A stretch of 64,000 nt of DNA from assembly GCA_036391875.1 (NCBI GenBank), contig DASVZA010000018.1:44769-108768 (forward strand). The letters are read 5' to 3'. A program made the translations under genes and the position numbers. The notes beneath the pieces were generated by a model. The model worked only from the letters and a program-made list of their open reading frames with translations, had not been told where the DNA came from and searched no databases. Numbering within the stretch: position 1 is the stretch's first letter; the number at the start of each line of letters is the position of its first letter. The stretch is from Parasulfuritortus sp036391875. GTDB taxonomy: Bacteria > Pseudomonadota > Gammaproteobacteria > Burkholderiales > Thiobacillaceae. Positions 7,662 through 17,252 of this stretch are shown here, piece after piece.

Positions 7662-9467
7662 TTGACCGGCGCCGGACGCACTATCACCATCCGGGCCGCC
7701 ATCTTGCGGGGCTCGCTGGCCCTGGTCCTGGTGGCCATCGTGCTGAGCGGCAGCCTGTCGTTCATCGAGTTCCGCCGGGCCCTGCAGTCCGAGATCGCGC
7801 GCAACCTGGGCAACAGCGCCTCGGGCCTGCTGGAGCGGATCGACGTGTTCTTCTTCGAACGGTTGGAAGACCTGCGCGAATGGCGTCAGGTGGAACTGCT
7901 GCAGGACATCCAGGTGGGCGACGTCGACAAGCGCCTGGCCCGCCTGCTCAGCGACCTGCGCGCCGGCCACGGCGACGTCTACAGCGCACTCTATTGCACC
8001 AACCTGCAGGGCCGCATCGTCGCCGCCAGCGATCCCGCCCTGGTCGGCGTGATGCGCCAGCCGGGTGCGCCGATGCCGACCGCCTACCAGGCCGGCACCG
8101 ATGTCGTCGTACTGGAACAGACTGCCGCGAATACCCCGGAAGGCGCCGGCCGCTTCGTGTTGCGCACCACCGTGCCGGGCATGTTCGGCACCGGCGACGT
8201 GGGCTACCTGTACGCCGTCCTCAACTGGCGGGTGGTGCGCCGCTTCCTGGCCGACGACATCGCCGACAGCGAACGCACGGCGCTGCTGCTCGATACCGGC
8301 GACCGGGTGATCGCCGCTTCCGGCCCCCTGGCCGTCACGCTGGACCGCCAGACCTTCCGCCTGCCGCGCGATGCCTGGGCGACGGACCGGCCGCGCATCA
8401 AGATCCGCTCCGGCGAGATCGCCGGCGCCGGCGATCTGCTGGTCGGCGCCGCCGCTTCGCCCGGCTACCAGGGCTTTTCCGGCTTCGGCTGGCACATGCT
8501 GGTGGTGGAACCGACCCGGGTCGCCTTCGCCCCGGTCTGGCGCCTGGCCTGGGTCATCCTGGCCGGCCTGCTGTTCAGCCTGGCGGTGGCCGGCTGGCTG
8601 TCGATCCGCTTTTCCAGGCGACTGGCCTCGCCCATCGCCGGGTTGACCGAGTTCGCCCGCAATTTCCGGCGTGGCCAGAGCCGCGAGCCGCCCGCGATCG
8701 AGACCGGCATCAGCGAGGTGGGCGAACTCAACCGGGCCTTCGGCGAGATGGTCGAGGCGCTGGACCGCTCCCGCGAACAGCTGGTGCGGGCCGGCAAGCT
8801 GGCCGTGGTCGGCGAGATGGCGGCCATCATGGCGCACGAGGTGCGCACGCCGCTCGGCATCCTCAAGTCGTCGGCCCAGATGCTGGAGCGGCGCCCGGAC
8901 CTGTCGCCGCAGGACCGGGAGCTGACCGGCTTCATCGTCAGCGAGACGGACCGCTTGAATCGCCTGGTCACCACCCTGCTCGAATGCGCCGCGCCGCGCC
9001 TGCCCCAGTTTCAGCCGCACGATCTGCACGACATCGTCCGCCACGTCCTCGCCCTGGTCGGCGGCAAGGCCGAGAAGAAGAACATCGCCATCGAAACCGA
9101 TCTGGCGGCGCAGCAGTCGATCCTCGACTGCGACCGGGAGCAGATGATCCAGGTGTTCCTCAATCTGGTCATCAACGCCATCCAGCACGTGCCGGACGGC
9201 GGCCGGATCCGCATCGTCAGCGCGGATGCCGGCGGCGGCATCGAACTGCGGGTGGAGGACGACGGTGCGGGTATCCTGGCGGCCGAGCGGGAACGGGTGT
9301 TCGACCCGTTCTTCACCCGCCGCGAGGGCGGCATCGGCCTCGGCCTGACCATCGTCCAGCAGATCGTCCAGGCCCACGGCGGCGAGATCGCGGTGACCGA
9401 GTCCGCGCTGGGCGGTGCCGCATTCGAGATCAACTTCATGCCTGAACGGAAAGGGGAAGCAAAGTGA
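7662..9467 (+). CDS. Membrane sensor histidine kinase (NtrB/ZraS type)
   Basis: Sensor kinase of about 601 residues. I place the start at TTG 7662 because GGAAGG at 7649-7654 is correctly spaced; the frame stays open upstream to 7566 without a better site. Order: N-terminal membrane helix (about 13-33), large extracytoplasmic Cache-like sensor region (about 35-285), second helix in WVILAGLLFSLAVAGWL, HAMP, HisKA with AIMAHEVRTPLGILKS, and ATPase domain (NLVINAIQHV, DDGAGI, GIGLGLTIVQQ). It overlaps the regulator gene by four bases (GTGA), so the two are coupled. The signal is unknown; control of the divergent porin operon is a reasonable guess. Confidence 0.88.
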   Translation: MTGAGRTITIRAAILRGSLALVLVAIVLSGSLSFIEFRRALQSEIARNLGNSASGLLERIDVFFFERLEDLREWRQVELLQDIQVGDVDKRLARLLSDLRAGHGDVYSALYCTNLQGRIVAASDPALVGVMRQPGAPMPTAYQAGTDVVVLEQTAANTPEGAGRFVLRTTVPGMFGTGDVGYLYAVLNWRVVRRFLADDIADSERTALLLDTGDRVIAASGPLAVTLDRQTFRLPRDAWATDRPRIKIRSGEIAGAGDLLVGAAASPGYQGFSGFGWHMLVVEPTRVAFAPVWRLAWVILAGLLFSLAVAGWLSIRFSRRLASPIAGLTEFARNFRRGQSREPPAIETGISEVGELNRAFGEMVEALDRSREQLVRAGKLAVVGEMAAIMAHEVRTPLGILKSSAQMLERRPDLSPQDRELTGFIVSETDRLNRLVTTLLECAAPRLPQFQPHDLHDIVRHVLALVGGKAEKKNIAIETDLAAQQSILDCDREQMIQVFLNLVINAIQHVPDGGRIRIVSADAGGGIELRVEDDGAGILAAERERVFDPFFTRREGGIGLGLTIVQQIVQAHGGEIAVTESALGGAAFEINFMPERKGEAK

Positions 9468-10828
9468 CCAGCCGCATCCTGGTGGTGGACGACGAGGACA
9501 AGATGCGCCGCCTGCTGGAAATGGCCCTGCTGGCCATGGGCCACGACGTGGCGCAGGCCGCCGACGGCAAGGAGGCGCTGGCCCGCTTCGCCGACGGTCC
9601 GTTCGATCTGGTGCTGACCGACCTGCGCATGCCCAACCTGGACGGCATCGGTCTGTTGCGCACGCTGCGCGAACGTGGCGAGGAGGTGCCGGTGGTGGTG
9701 CTCACCGCGCACGGCAGCGTCGAGACCGCGGTCGAGGCGATGAAGCTGGGCGCGGTCGACTACATCATCCGGCCGTTCGAGATGTCGACCGTGGAACTGG
9801 CGGTGACCCGCGCCCTGGCCATGGAGCAGGTGCAGCGCGAGAACCGCTTCCTGCGCGAGGAGATGGCGCGCGGCTGGGGCGAGTTCGTCGGCCAGAGCCC
9901 GGCCATGCTCGGCCTCTACCAGCTCATCCGCCAGGTGGCGCCGGCCCGCAGCAGCGTGTTCGTGGTCGGCGAGACCGGCACCGGCAAGGAACTGGTGGCC
10001 CGCGCCATCCATGAGGAGTCGGGCCGCAATGGCCTGTTCGTGCCGATCAACTGCGCCGCCATCCCGGCCGATCTGTTGGAGAGCGAGCTGTTCGGCTACC
10101 GCAAGGGTGCCTTCACCGGCGCCGACAAGGACCGCATGGGCCGTTTCGAGGCGGCCAGCGGCGGCACCCTGTTCCTCGACGAGGTGACCGAGATGCCGCT
10201 GGCGCTGCAGGCCAAGCTGCTGCGCGTGCTGCAGGAGAACAGCGTCGAGCGGCTGGGCAGCCACAAGCCGGTGGCGGTCGACCTGCGCGTGGTGGCGGCC
10301 ACCAACCGCGATCCGCAGCAGGCCGTGGCCGAGGGCCGGCTGCGCCAGGATCTCTACTTCCGCCTCAACGTGGTCCGGGTCGACGTGCCGCCGCTGCGCG
10401 AGCGGCGCGACGACATCCCGCTCCTGGCCGGCTATTTCCTGGACAAGTACAGCCGGGAACTGGGCCGGCCGACGCCGCGCCTGGACAGCGACGCCCTGGC
10501 CCAGCTGGCCGGCTATGCTTGGCCGGGCAACATCCGCGAGCTGGAGAACATGATGGAACGGGCGGCGGTGCTGAGCCAGGGCGACACCATCAGCCCGACC
10601 CTGCTGCCGGACGAGGTGTTCAACCCGGTCTCGGCACCGGTCGCACCGGTTGGCACGGCCGAAGTGCCGCCGGAAAGCCTGGTCCTGGAGGCGCAGGTCG
10701 CCCAACTGGAAAAGCGCCTGATCCAGGAGGCCTTGCGCCGGACCGGCGACAACAAATCGGGCGCCGCCCGATTGCTGGAAATCAGCGAGCGGTCGCTCTG
10801 GTACAAGATCAAGAAATACGGCATCTAG
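9464..10828 (+). CDS. Sigma54-dependent response regulator (NtrC family)
   Basis: A 454-residue enhancer-binding protein that starts with GTG inside the kinase stop codon. Receiver domain 1-120 with the phospho-acceptor in VLTDLRMPNLDG; AAA+ domain with Walker A GETGTGKE, the sigma54-contact loop GAFTGA and GGTLFLDEV; Fis-type helix-turn-helix at the C-terminus (NKSGAARLLEISERSLWYKI). Such regulators open sigma54 promoters from upstream sites. All motifs are intact, so it should be active. Targets are not proven; the porin operon is the nearest candidate. Confidence 0.93.
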   Translation: MTSRILVVDDEDKMRRLLEMALLAMGHDVAQAADGKEALARFADGPFDLVLTDLRMPNLDGIGLLRTLRERGEEVPVVVLTAHGSVETAVEAMKLGAVDYIIRPFEMSTVELAVTRALAMEQVQRENRFLREEMARGWGEFVGQSPAMLGLYQLIRQVAPARSSVFVVGETGTGKELVARAIHEESGRNGLFVPINCAAIPADLLESELFGYRKGAFTGADKDRMGRFEAASGGTLFLDEVTEMPLALQAKLLRVLQENSVERLGSHKPVAVDLRVVAATNRDPQQAVAEGRLRQDLYFRLNVVRVDVPPLRERRDDIPLLAGYFLDKYSRELGRPTPRLDSDALAQLAGYAWPGNIRELENMMERAAVLSQGDTISPTLLPDEVFNPVSAPVAPVGTAEVPPESLVLEAQVAQLEKRLIQEALRRTGDNKSGAARLLEISERSLWYKIKKYGI

Positions 10829-10956
10829 CCGGCATGGCCGGTGGTGGACCGATCCTTACAAAACGGTAACCTCAGGCCCGGATTTTCTTGGCTATGAATC
10901 GGGACATGAGAGTCTTTTTTTGCAGTTCTTGTCCCGAACCAACCCAAGGAGAAATC

Positions 10957-12185
10957 ATGTCCTCGCACCGTGCGACTCAGCCATCCGGCCGGCGTCCAGC
11001 CTGGCAGTTGTTCCTGTCCTTGCTGGGAGCCTGCCTGGCCTGGGCCCTGGCATCCGTGCCCGCCTATGCCCTACCCAGCTTCGCTCGCCAGACCGGCGCG
11101 GCCTGTGCCGATTGCCACGTCGGCACGTTCGGTCCACAGCTCACGCCGTTCGGCATGAAATTCAAGATGGAGGGCTACACCCAGGGCGGCGGACAGGGTC
11201 CCAACATCCCGCTCTGCAGTCCTCCTACCAGGACCTGAAGACGGCCCTGTCCGACGGCACCCAGCACCGCTACCTGCTGGCCCAGCAGGCTTCGCTGTTC
11301 TACGGCGGCCGCATGACCGACCATATCGGCGCCTTCATCCAGGCGACCGCGACCACCGAGCCCGGCGGCGCCGGCACCGACCATCTGGCCATGGACAACA
11401 CCGACATCCGCTTCGCCCATCCCCTCACCCTGGGCAGCGCCAGCGGTACAGTCGGCCTCAGCCTGAACAACAACCCGACCGTGACCGACGTGATCAATAC
11501 GGTGCCGGCCTGGCGCTTCAACTACATCTCGCCGACCCTGACTCCGGGCGGCGCTTCGCCCATGCTGGACGGTGGTCTGGCCGGCCAGGTCTGGGGCCTC
11601 AACGCCTACGTCTTCCTGAACGACTCCTGGTATGCGGAATTGGGTGGCTATCAGGGGCTGTCGAGAAGCTTCCTGGAACACAGCAACGTCCTGGCCGCTA
11701 CCGACCCGTACAACAAGCTGGACGGCACCAACCCCTACTGGCGCCTGGCCTACATGAAGAATGACGGCAAGCAGTTCTACTCGGTCGGCCTGTTCGGCAT
11801 GAACGCCAGCATCATGCCGGATGGTCAGACCGACACCGACAAGTACCGCGACATCGGCATCGATGCGTCCTACCATTTCCACCAGACCTACGGCGTGACC
11901 GCCGGCCTGTTCCGGATCAACGGCAGCGCCGACAGCGGACTCTACGCCTCGGCTGCCGACAGCGGCTTCGCCGGTAATCCGGATACCGACGGCTACATCC
12001 TGCAGGCCGACTGGACGCCGCTCGGCAAGCACGGCTCCTGGGGCGAGCCGTGGGCCAACCTGCGCCTGGGCCTGCAATACACCTGGTACACCAAGTTCAA
12101 CGGCGCGACCAACAACTACGACGGCAACGGCCGCAACGCCAGCGACAACAACACCCTGTACGCCTTCGTCTGGACCTCGTTCTGA
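10957..12185 (+). pseudogene. Cytochrome-like outer-membrane protein gene with a frameshift
   Basis: The N-terminal part (ATG 10957, AAGGAG at 10946-10951) encodes a signal peptide and SFARQTGAACADCHVG, a CxxCH haem motif, then stays in frame to a stop at 11238. The rest (from about 11200 to 12185) continues in another frame with barrel-like sequence (YYAELGGYQGL-type strands, terminal FVWTSF). The frames cross between about 11190 and 11225, after GPNIPL in the first frame and before QSSYQDLKTALS in the second; a one-base loss explains it. The family is a single protein of about 400 residues with one N-terminal haem site and a beta-barrel. Either a real disruption or a sequencing/assembly error. 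Confidence 0.8.
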
Positions 12186-12225
12186 GGTCGTGCCCGTTCA
12201 TGCCGGCCGGCATGAGCGGATAAGG

Positions 12226-12268
12226 CAACGCCCCTGCGGATGGAATCATCCCGGGGGCGTTGTCATTT
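12226..12268 (+). terminator. Terminator-like hairpin
   Basis: Perfect nine-base stem CAACGCCCC (12226-12234) with GGGGCGTTG (12254-12262) around a 19-base loop, followed by a short, weak T-containing tail. It lies between the frameshifted cytochrome-like gene and ogt. Confidence 0.55.
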
Positions 12269-12330
12269 CGGTCGACTATTCCCTATGCTGTCCCCACTGT
12301 CGCCGGATTGCCGGCTGGAAGGAGAATGTC

Positions 12331-12837
12331 ATGGCCACTGTTCGTCGCGTCACGTCATCAAGCAGGCCGGAGAAACGCGGTTTCGATGCCGTGCTGCCGG
12401 CCCCGTTCGGCGCGCTGGGCGTCCGCCTGCAGGACGGCCGCCTGGCCGGTCTCGAATTCCTGCCGCCGGGCACGAAGACGTTTTCCGGTGGACCGGAGGT
12501 TGAGTCGGTCGCCGCCGAACTGGAGGCCTACTACGCGAATCACCGGCATCGGTTCGGGCTGCCGCTGGCGCTGGCCGGTACGCCGTTCCGGTTGCGCGTC
12601 TGGCAGGCGCTGCTGACCATCCCGCCGGGCGAGAGCCTGACCTACGGCCAGGTAGCCGCCCGCCTGGGCAGCAGCCCGCGCGCCGTCGGCCAGGCGGTGG
12701 GCGACAACCCGGTTCCGGTCATCGTGCCCTGCCACCGGGTGCTGGCCGCCCAGGGCCTGGGCGGCTTCATGCATGGCCGGGACGGTTTTCCGCTCGAGGT
12801 GAAGAAATGGCTGCTGCGCCACGAAGGCCTGCTGTAG
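12331..12837 (+). CDS. ogt: Methylated-DNA--protein-cysteine methyltransferase
   Basis: A 168-residue suicide repair protein that moves methyl or alkyl groups from O6-guanine to its own cysteine. The active site is PVIVPCHRVLA, the helix-turn-helix region is LTYGQVAARLGSSPRAVGQAVGDNP, and the typical C-terminal KKWLLRHEG is present. The ATG at 12331 has AAGGAG about 8 bases upstream. It overlaps the start of xerD by 31 bases. There is no Ada-type N-terminal regulatory domain, so it fits the Ogt class. Confidence 0.93.
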   Translation: MATVRRVTSSSRPEKRGFDAVLPAPFGALGVRLQDGRLAGLEFLPPGTKTFSGGPEVESVAAELEAYYANHRHRFGLPLALAGTPFRLRVWQALLTIPPGESLTYGQVAARLGSSPRAVGQAVGDNPVPVIVPCHRVLAAQGLGGFMHGRDGFPLEVKKWLLRHEGLL

Positions 12838-13748
12838 GCGCTTCGACGCCGGGACCGAATTCCGATCCCGAACTCGATGTTTTCTGCGACGCGCTCTGGC
12901 TGGAGGATGGCCTCAGCCCGAAGAGCCTGGAGAGCTACCGGCGCGACCTGACGCAATTCGCCGCCTGGCTGGCCAAGGCGGGCGGCCGGCTACCGGAGGC
13001 GAACGCCGGCGAAGTGCAGCAGTTCCTGGCCGACCGGACCCTGCGCCAGGGCGTGGCGGCGCGCAGCCTGGCCCGCCAGTTGTCGGCCCTCAAGCGCTAT
13101 TACCGCTGGTTGCTGCGCCAGGGCCGGCGCAGCGACGACCCGACCGTCAACATCGAGGCGCCGCGCCTGCCGCGCCCGCTGCCCAAGAGCCTGACCGAAA
13201 CGGACGTCGAGGCCCTGCTGGCGGCGCCCGATGCCGAGGCGCCGCTCGGCCTGCGCGACCGGGCCATGCTGGAACTGCTCTATGCCTGCGGCCTGCGGGT
13301 GTCGGAACTGGTCGGCCTGCCCATGACCGCGGTCAGCCTGGACATGGGCGTCGCCCGGGTGTTCGGCAAGGGCGCCAAGGAACGACTGGTGCCGCTCGGC
13401 GAGGTCGCCCTGGAATGGCTGGAGCGCTATCTGGCCGAGGCCCGTCCCGCACTGCTCGCCGGCCGAGCCAGCGACGCCCTGTTCGTGACCGCGCGGGGCG
13501 AGGCCATGACCCGCCAGGCATTCTGGTACCTGATCAAGCGCTACGCCGGCCAGGCCGGCATCGTCGTGCCGCTGTCGCCGCATACCCTGCGCCACGCCTT
13601 CGCCACCCATCTGCTCAACCACGGCGCCGATCTGCGGGTGGTGCAGATGCTGCTCGGCCACGCCGACATTTCGACCACCCAGATCTACACCCACGTCGCC
13701 CGCGAGCGCCTGAAGCAGCTGCACAGCCGTCACCATCCGCGCGGCTGA
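12807..13748 (+). CDS. xerD: Site-specific tyrosine recombinase XerD
   Basis: A 313-residue recombinase that, with XerC, resolves chromosome dimers at dif during division. The N-terminal SAM-like core-binding domain spans about 22-110. The catalytic domain carries Arg in ACGLRVSELVGL, Lys in VFGKGAKERLVPLG, His-x-x-Arg in SPHTLRHAFATHLL, and the nucleophile Tyr in STTQIYTHVARERLKQL. All catalytic residues are present. The call of XerD over XerC rests on overall similarity and on the ogt-xerD neighbourhood known from betaproteobacteria. No att site or integrated element is seen beside it. Confidence 0.92.
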   Translation: MAAAPRRPAVGASTPGPNSDPELDVFCDALWLEDGLSPKSLESYRRDLTQFAAWLAKAGGRLPEANAGEVQQFLADRTLRQGVAARSLARQLSALKRYYRWLLRQGRRSDDPTVNIEAPRLPRPLPKSLTETDVEALLAAPDAEAPLGLRDRAMLELLYACGLRVSELVGLPMTAVSLDMGVARVFGKGAKERLVPLGEVALEWLERYLAEARPALLAGRASDALFVTARGEAMTRQAFWYLIKRYAGQAGIVVPLSPHTLRHAFATHLLNHGADLRVVQMLLGHADISTTQIYTHVARERLKQLHSRHHPRG

Positions 13749-13783
13749 GTTAATATCCGTCGGGCTAGGCAAGGGGAGATACG

Positions 13784-14626
13784 GTGAGCGAAGCGGACGA
13801 CAACAGACTGATCGAGGCGATCCTCGCCTCGGGCGTGAAGATTCCGCCCATGCCTTCGATCTTGATGGCGGTGATGGCGCTGGAACGGAACGAAGCCGCC
13901 GGCCCGCACGAATATGCGGCCCGGATCGCCGACGACCCGGCCACGGCCGGCGCCCTGTTCCGGGTGGTGCGCTCGCCGGTGCTCGGCCTGCGTGTTCCGG
14001 TGGAAACCCTGGACAAGGCCATCACCGTGCTCGGCCTGAAGACCACGCTGGCGGTGGTGCGCACCGAAGCCCTGCGCAACGCGCTGCACGATCCCGCCTT
14101 GGAGGCGGTCATGGCCACGCTCTGGAAACGCATGAATACGGTGGCCGACCTGACCCTGGCCATGATGCGTTCGATCCGGCCGCGTGGCGTGCGCGAGGAC
14201 CTGTTGTTCCAGTCCGCCGTATTCCACGATTGCGGCGTGGCGGTGCTGATGCGCCGCCACCCGAGCTATGCCCAGGCCTTCGCCGGCCCTCGCTGGCCCG
14301 ATCTGGTGGCACTGGACCACGAACACCAGACCAACCACGGCGTCATCGGCCAGATGGTCGCCCGCAGCTGGCAATTGCCGCAGGAGGTGGTCCAGGTCGT
14401 GCGCTACCACCACGATACCCACCTCGACGCCCTGCCCGAGCCGGTGCGCAAGATGATCGTGCTGATCCACTTCGCCGGCCACCTGCTCGACCTGATGGCC
14501 GGCGCCGACGCAGGCGACTGGGGCGAGGTCTGGCAGGAACGGACCGAGGAGATTCTGGCCCAGTCCGGCCACGAACTGGCAGAGGTCGAGCAGGAGATGG
14601 CGCCGGCGTGGCTCGGCGCCGGCTAG
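13784..14626 (+). CDS. HDOD-domain signalling protein
   Basis: A 280-residue cytosolic protein with an HDOD domain (about 18-220), a catalytically altered relative of the HD phosphohydrolase fold used in signalling. Visible marks are IPPMPSILMAVM, FHDCGVAVLMRRH and HHDTHLDALPEPVR. The start is GTG with GGGGAG upstream. Function in the cell is not predictable; many HDOD proteins modulate stress, motility or c-di-GMP outputs. Its last four bases overlap the convergent TauE gene. Confidence 0.82.
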   Translation: MSEADDNRLIEAILASGVKIPPMPSILMAVMALERNEAAGPHEYAARIADDPATAGALFRVVRSPVLGLRVPVETLDKAITVLGLKTTLAVVRTEALRNALHDPALEAVMATLWKRMNTVADLTLAMMRSIRPRGVREDLLFQSAVFHDCGVAVLMRRHPSYAQAFAGPRWPDLVALDHEHQTNHGVIGQMVARSWQLPQEVVQVVRYHHDTHLDALPEPVRKMIVLIHFAGHLLDLMAGADAGDWGEVWQERTEEILAQSGHELAEVEQEMAPAWLGAG

Positions 14627-15357
14627 TGCATGGCCTTGATGTAGAGCGAGGCGCCGCTGCCCAGCAGGATCAGGGCGATCACCTTCATCATCTGCGCCTG
14701 GGTGAGCCGGGTATGGACATGGCTGCCCAGCCATAGTCCGGCCAGCGCCACCGGCAGCGCGCCCAGGTAGGCCAGGACCAGCTTCATATCAAGCAGACCG
14801 GACAGCGTGAAGCTCACGATCCGGCTCAGGCCGTCCAGGATGAACAGGCCGGAAAAGGTCGCGCGCAGCTGGCCCTTGTCGAACAGCCGGTGGGTCAGGT
14901 AGATCACGTAGGGCGGCCCGCCGGTGCCGAACAAGGCGCCGACCGTGCCGCCGGTCAGGCCGGCCGGCCAGGCCCACCAGGTGGCGACGGGTTTCGGCGC
15001 GCGGCCGGACAGCAGCAGGGTGCGCAGGGCGAACAGGATCACGAAGCTGCCCAGGCCGATCAGCATCGGCGTCCTGGGCAGCGAGACCAGCAGCGAGGTG
15101 CCCAGCACCACGCCGATGATGCCGGCCGGCAGGAGACGGCGGATTTCGGCCCAGGCCACCTGCCGGAAGGTGAAGCCGCCGAGCACCACGGAGGATGTGA
15201 AGTCGGTCAGCAGGATGACCGGGACGATGGAGGTGAGCGGCAGCTTGAGGGCCAGCAGCGGCACCGCCACCAGGCCGGAACCGAAGCCGGAGATGCCGCG
15301 GATGAAATAGGCGCCGAGCAGGACGACGCCGGCATAGAGCATGAGGTCGGTGGACAT
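14623..15357 (-). CDS. TauE/SafE-family membrane exporter
   Basis: A 244-residue inner-membrane protein with about 7-8 hydrophobic helices and the family repeats GISGFGSGLVAVPLL and GLTGGTVGALFGTGGPP. The family moves sulfite, sulfoacetate or other small anions. The substrate cannot be assigned. Transcription is toward the HDOD gene, with a 4-base overlap at the stops. Confidence 0.87.
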   Translation of the reverse strand: MSTDLMLYAGVVLLGAYFIRGISGFGSGLVAVPLLALKLPLTSIVPVILLTDFTSSVVLGGFTFRQVAWAEIRRLLPAGIIGVVLGTSLLVSLPRTPMLIGLGSFVILFALRTLLLSGRAPKPVATWWAWPAGLTGGTVGALFGTGGPPYVIYLTHRLFDKGQLRATFSGLFILDGLSRIVSFTLSGLLDMKLVLAYLGALPVALAGLWLGSHVHTRLTQAQMMKVIALILLGSGASLYIKAMH

Positions 15358-15401
15358 GGTTTATTCGGGGTGGGCCGCAGGCCGGGACCGGCGGCTGGGG
15401 T

Positions 15402-15758
15402 TCAGAGCCTGCTGCCGCGTTCGATGATGATGCCGAGTTCCTTCACGCCGCGCATGATGGCCAGCTTGCGCAGGGTGATCCGCACCCAGGGGGCGCCGAA
15501 TTCGCCGCGCACGATGTCGGCGATGTGCTCGCCCAGCGCCTCGACCAGATGGAAGTCGTTTTCCGCCGCGAATTCGCGGATCCGGTTGGCGACCTTGCCG
15601 TAGTCGATGGTGTCGGCGATGTTGTCGCTGTGGCCGGCCTTGTGGTCGTAGAGGCCGATCTCCAGGTCGATCAGGATGGGCTGCGGCGCTTTGCGCTCCC
15701 ATTCGTATAGACCGATAATGGTCTCGAGTTTGAAGTCTTTGAGAAACAATACGTCCAT
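15402..15758 (-). CDS. folB: Dihydroneopterin aldolase
   Basis: A 118-residue folate-pathway enzyme that splits 7,8-dihydroneopterin into 6-hydroxymethyl-dihydropterin and glycolaldehyde. Typical features are LKDFKLETIIGLYEWER near the N-terminus, the catalytic Glu in NDFHLVEALGEHIAD, and the Lys in VRITLRKLAIM. I prefer the ATG at 15758 (MDVLFLKDF, matching the family) over the upstream GTG at 15770. It is divergent from plsY with 36 bases between the starts, an arrangement common in betaproteobacteria. Confidence 0.9.
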   Translation of the reverse strand: MDVLFLKDFKLETIIGLYEWERKAPQPILIDLEIGLYDHKAGHSDNIADTIDYGKVANRIREFAAENDFHLVEALGEHIADIVRGEFGAPWVRITLRKLAIMRGVKELGIIIERGSRL

Positions 15759-15794
15759 GATGCGGACCACGAAGGAAAGACCGCCATTCTACCC

Positions 15795-16412
15795 ATGATT
15801 GCACTCCTGCTGATTGTCCTGGCCGCATATCTGATCGGCTCACTGTCCTTTGCCGTCATCCTGTCGCGGCTGTTCGGCATGCCCGATCCGCGCAGCTACG
15901 GTTCCGGCAACCCCGGCGCCACCAACGTCCTGCGCAGCGGCCGCAAGGCCGTGGCGGCCCTGACCCTGTTGGGCGACGCGCTCAAGGGTGCGGCCGCAGT
16001 ATTGCTGGCCCGCTGGGCGACGGCCCACTACGGCCTGCCCGATTACACGCCGGCCCTGGCCGGCCTGGCCGCCTTCGCCGGCCATCTCTGGCCGGTGTTC
16101 TTCGGCTTCAAGGGCGGCAAGGGCGTGGCGACCGCGCTCGGTCTGCTGCTGGCCCTGAACCCGTGGCTGGGGCTGGCCTGTGCCGCGACCTGGCTGGTGG
16201 TGTTCGCGGTGACCCGGGTGTCGTCGCTGTCGGCGCTCATGGCGGCCGGGCTGGCTCCGGTCTACGCCTGGCTGCTGGAAGGCAACGCCGTCCAGACGGC
16301 GGCCATCGGCGGCCTGGCCGTGCTGATTTTCTGGCGCCACAAGGCCAACATCGCCCGGCTGCTGTCGGGCGAGGAATCCGCATTCGGCAAGCGCAAGGGT
16401 GCCGCCGAATGA
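15795..16412 (+). CDS. plsY: Glycerol-3-phosphate acyltransferase PlsY
   Basis: A 205-residue inner-membrane enzyme that uses acyl-phosphate to acylate glycerol-3-phosphate, the first step of phospholipid synthesis. Family motifs are YGSGNPGATNVLRSGRK, GHLWPVFFGFKGGKGVATALG and the C-terminal IFWRHKANIARLLSGEE. Five or so membrane helices are visible. Length is normal. Confidence 0.95.
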   Translation: MIALLLIVLAAYLIGSLSFAVILSRLFGMPDPRSYGSGNPGATNVLRSGRKAVAALTLLGDALKGAAAVLLARWATAHYGLPDYTPALAGLAAFAGHLWPVFFGFKGGKGVATALGLLLALNPWLGLACAATWLVVFAVTRVSSLSALMAAGLAPVYAWLLEGNAVQTAAIGGLAVLIFWRHKANIARLLSGEESAFGKRKGAAE

Positions 16413-16466
16413 GTTTGATTAGGGCGCGGCGGCGCGTTTTCCAGCGTATCTGACGGAGGGGCACGG

Positions 16467-17252
16467 ATGGCCTGGTTCCAGAAGGAAATGGATTACGCCA
16501 AGGAGAGCCTGGCCGAGGCCTCCGGCGCCGCCATCGACCGGGCCGGCGACCGCCTGTCGGGCGTCTTGCAGGACGGCGTGCGGGCCGCGGGCCTGGAGTT
16601 GAAGGAGGTGGTGGCCGGTGCCAGCGCCGAGATCGACGCCAAGCTGGACAAGATCTCCAGCGAACTGCACAACCAGCGCCAGTTCACCAAGGACGACGTC
16701 AAGGAACTGGTCGATTACGCGGCGGACAGGCTGTCGAACGTGCTGGACGACCGGATCCAGGTCATGAAGCGGGAGATCTCCGAACTGGTCGAGGAGAAGA
16801 CCGAATACTTCAAGGCCGAGGTCGACGAGTTCTTCATCCAGCGCCAGAGGGATCTCGCCCGCGAGCGCCGCCGCCTTGTGATGAACATCGTTCTGGCCTT
16901 CATCGCCTCGCTCGCCGTGGGCGGCGTCTCGCTGTTCTATCGTGGCCTGGGCAAGGAGCCGGTCGACATGCTCACCGTGTTCCGCATCGTCCTGGCCTCG
17001 CTGGCCGGCGGCTATGTGGTCTATCTGGGGTCTTCGATGCTGAACCGCTGGATGGCGATGTCGGAACACCGCAAGGACGCCCTGTTCCTGGCCGCCCGCT
17101 ACTGGGGCTGGCTACGGCCCGGCAGCGTGTTCGCCACCCTGCTCGTCCTGGCGGTGATGCTGTTGTTCGCGGTGGTGATGCTGTTCCCGCAGGATGCGAT
17201 CCGGCTGCTGCACCTGAACGACTGGCTGAACCGCTTCAGACCGGCGCCTTGA
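16467..17252 (+). CDS. Coiled-coil membrane protein of unknown function
   Basis: A 261-residue protein. Residues about 1-140 are charged, amphipathic and helical, with heptad-like patterns (KDDVKELVDYAADRLSNVLD), followed by three hydrophobic helices (about 142-160, 177-196, 221-243). No enzyme motif is visible. The layout recalls membrane-anchored coiled-coil or phage-holin-like proteins, but I do not recognise the family. The last 17 bases overlap the convergent tsaD gene. Confidence 0.7.
   Translation: MAWFQKEMDYAKESLAEASGAAIDRAGDRLSGVLQDGVRAAGLELKEVVAGASAEIDAKLDKISSELHNQRQFTKDDVKELVDYAADRLSNVLDDRIQVMKREISELVEEKTEYFKAEVDEFFIQRQRDLARERRRLVMNIVLAFIASLAVGGVSLFYRGLGKEPVDMLTVFRIVLASLAGGYVVYLGSSMLNRWMAMSEHRKDALFLAARYWGWLRPGSVFATLLVLAVMLLFAVVMLFPQDAIRLLHLNDWLNRFRPAP

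Noticed and set aside
7533..10705. Long minus-strand open frames opposite the kinase/regulator pair
   Set aside because: High-GC antisense shadows: no domain motifs, no ribosome sites, and the plus-strand genes have complete catalytic motifs. The same applies to minus-strand frames at 20810-22822, 39604-41859 and 42205-44004.
11180..11240. Programmed frameshifting in the cytochrome-like gene
   Set aside because: No slippery heptamer or downstream pseudoknot is evident at the frame crossing; a simple indel is more likely.
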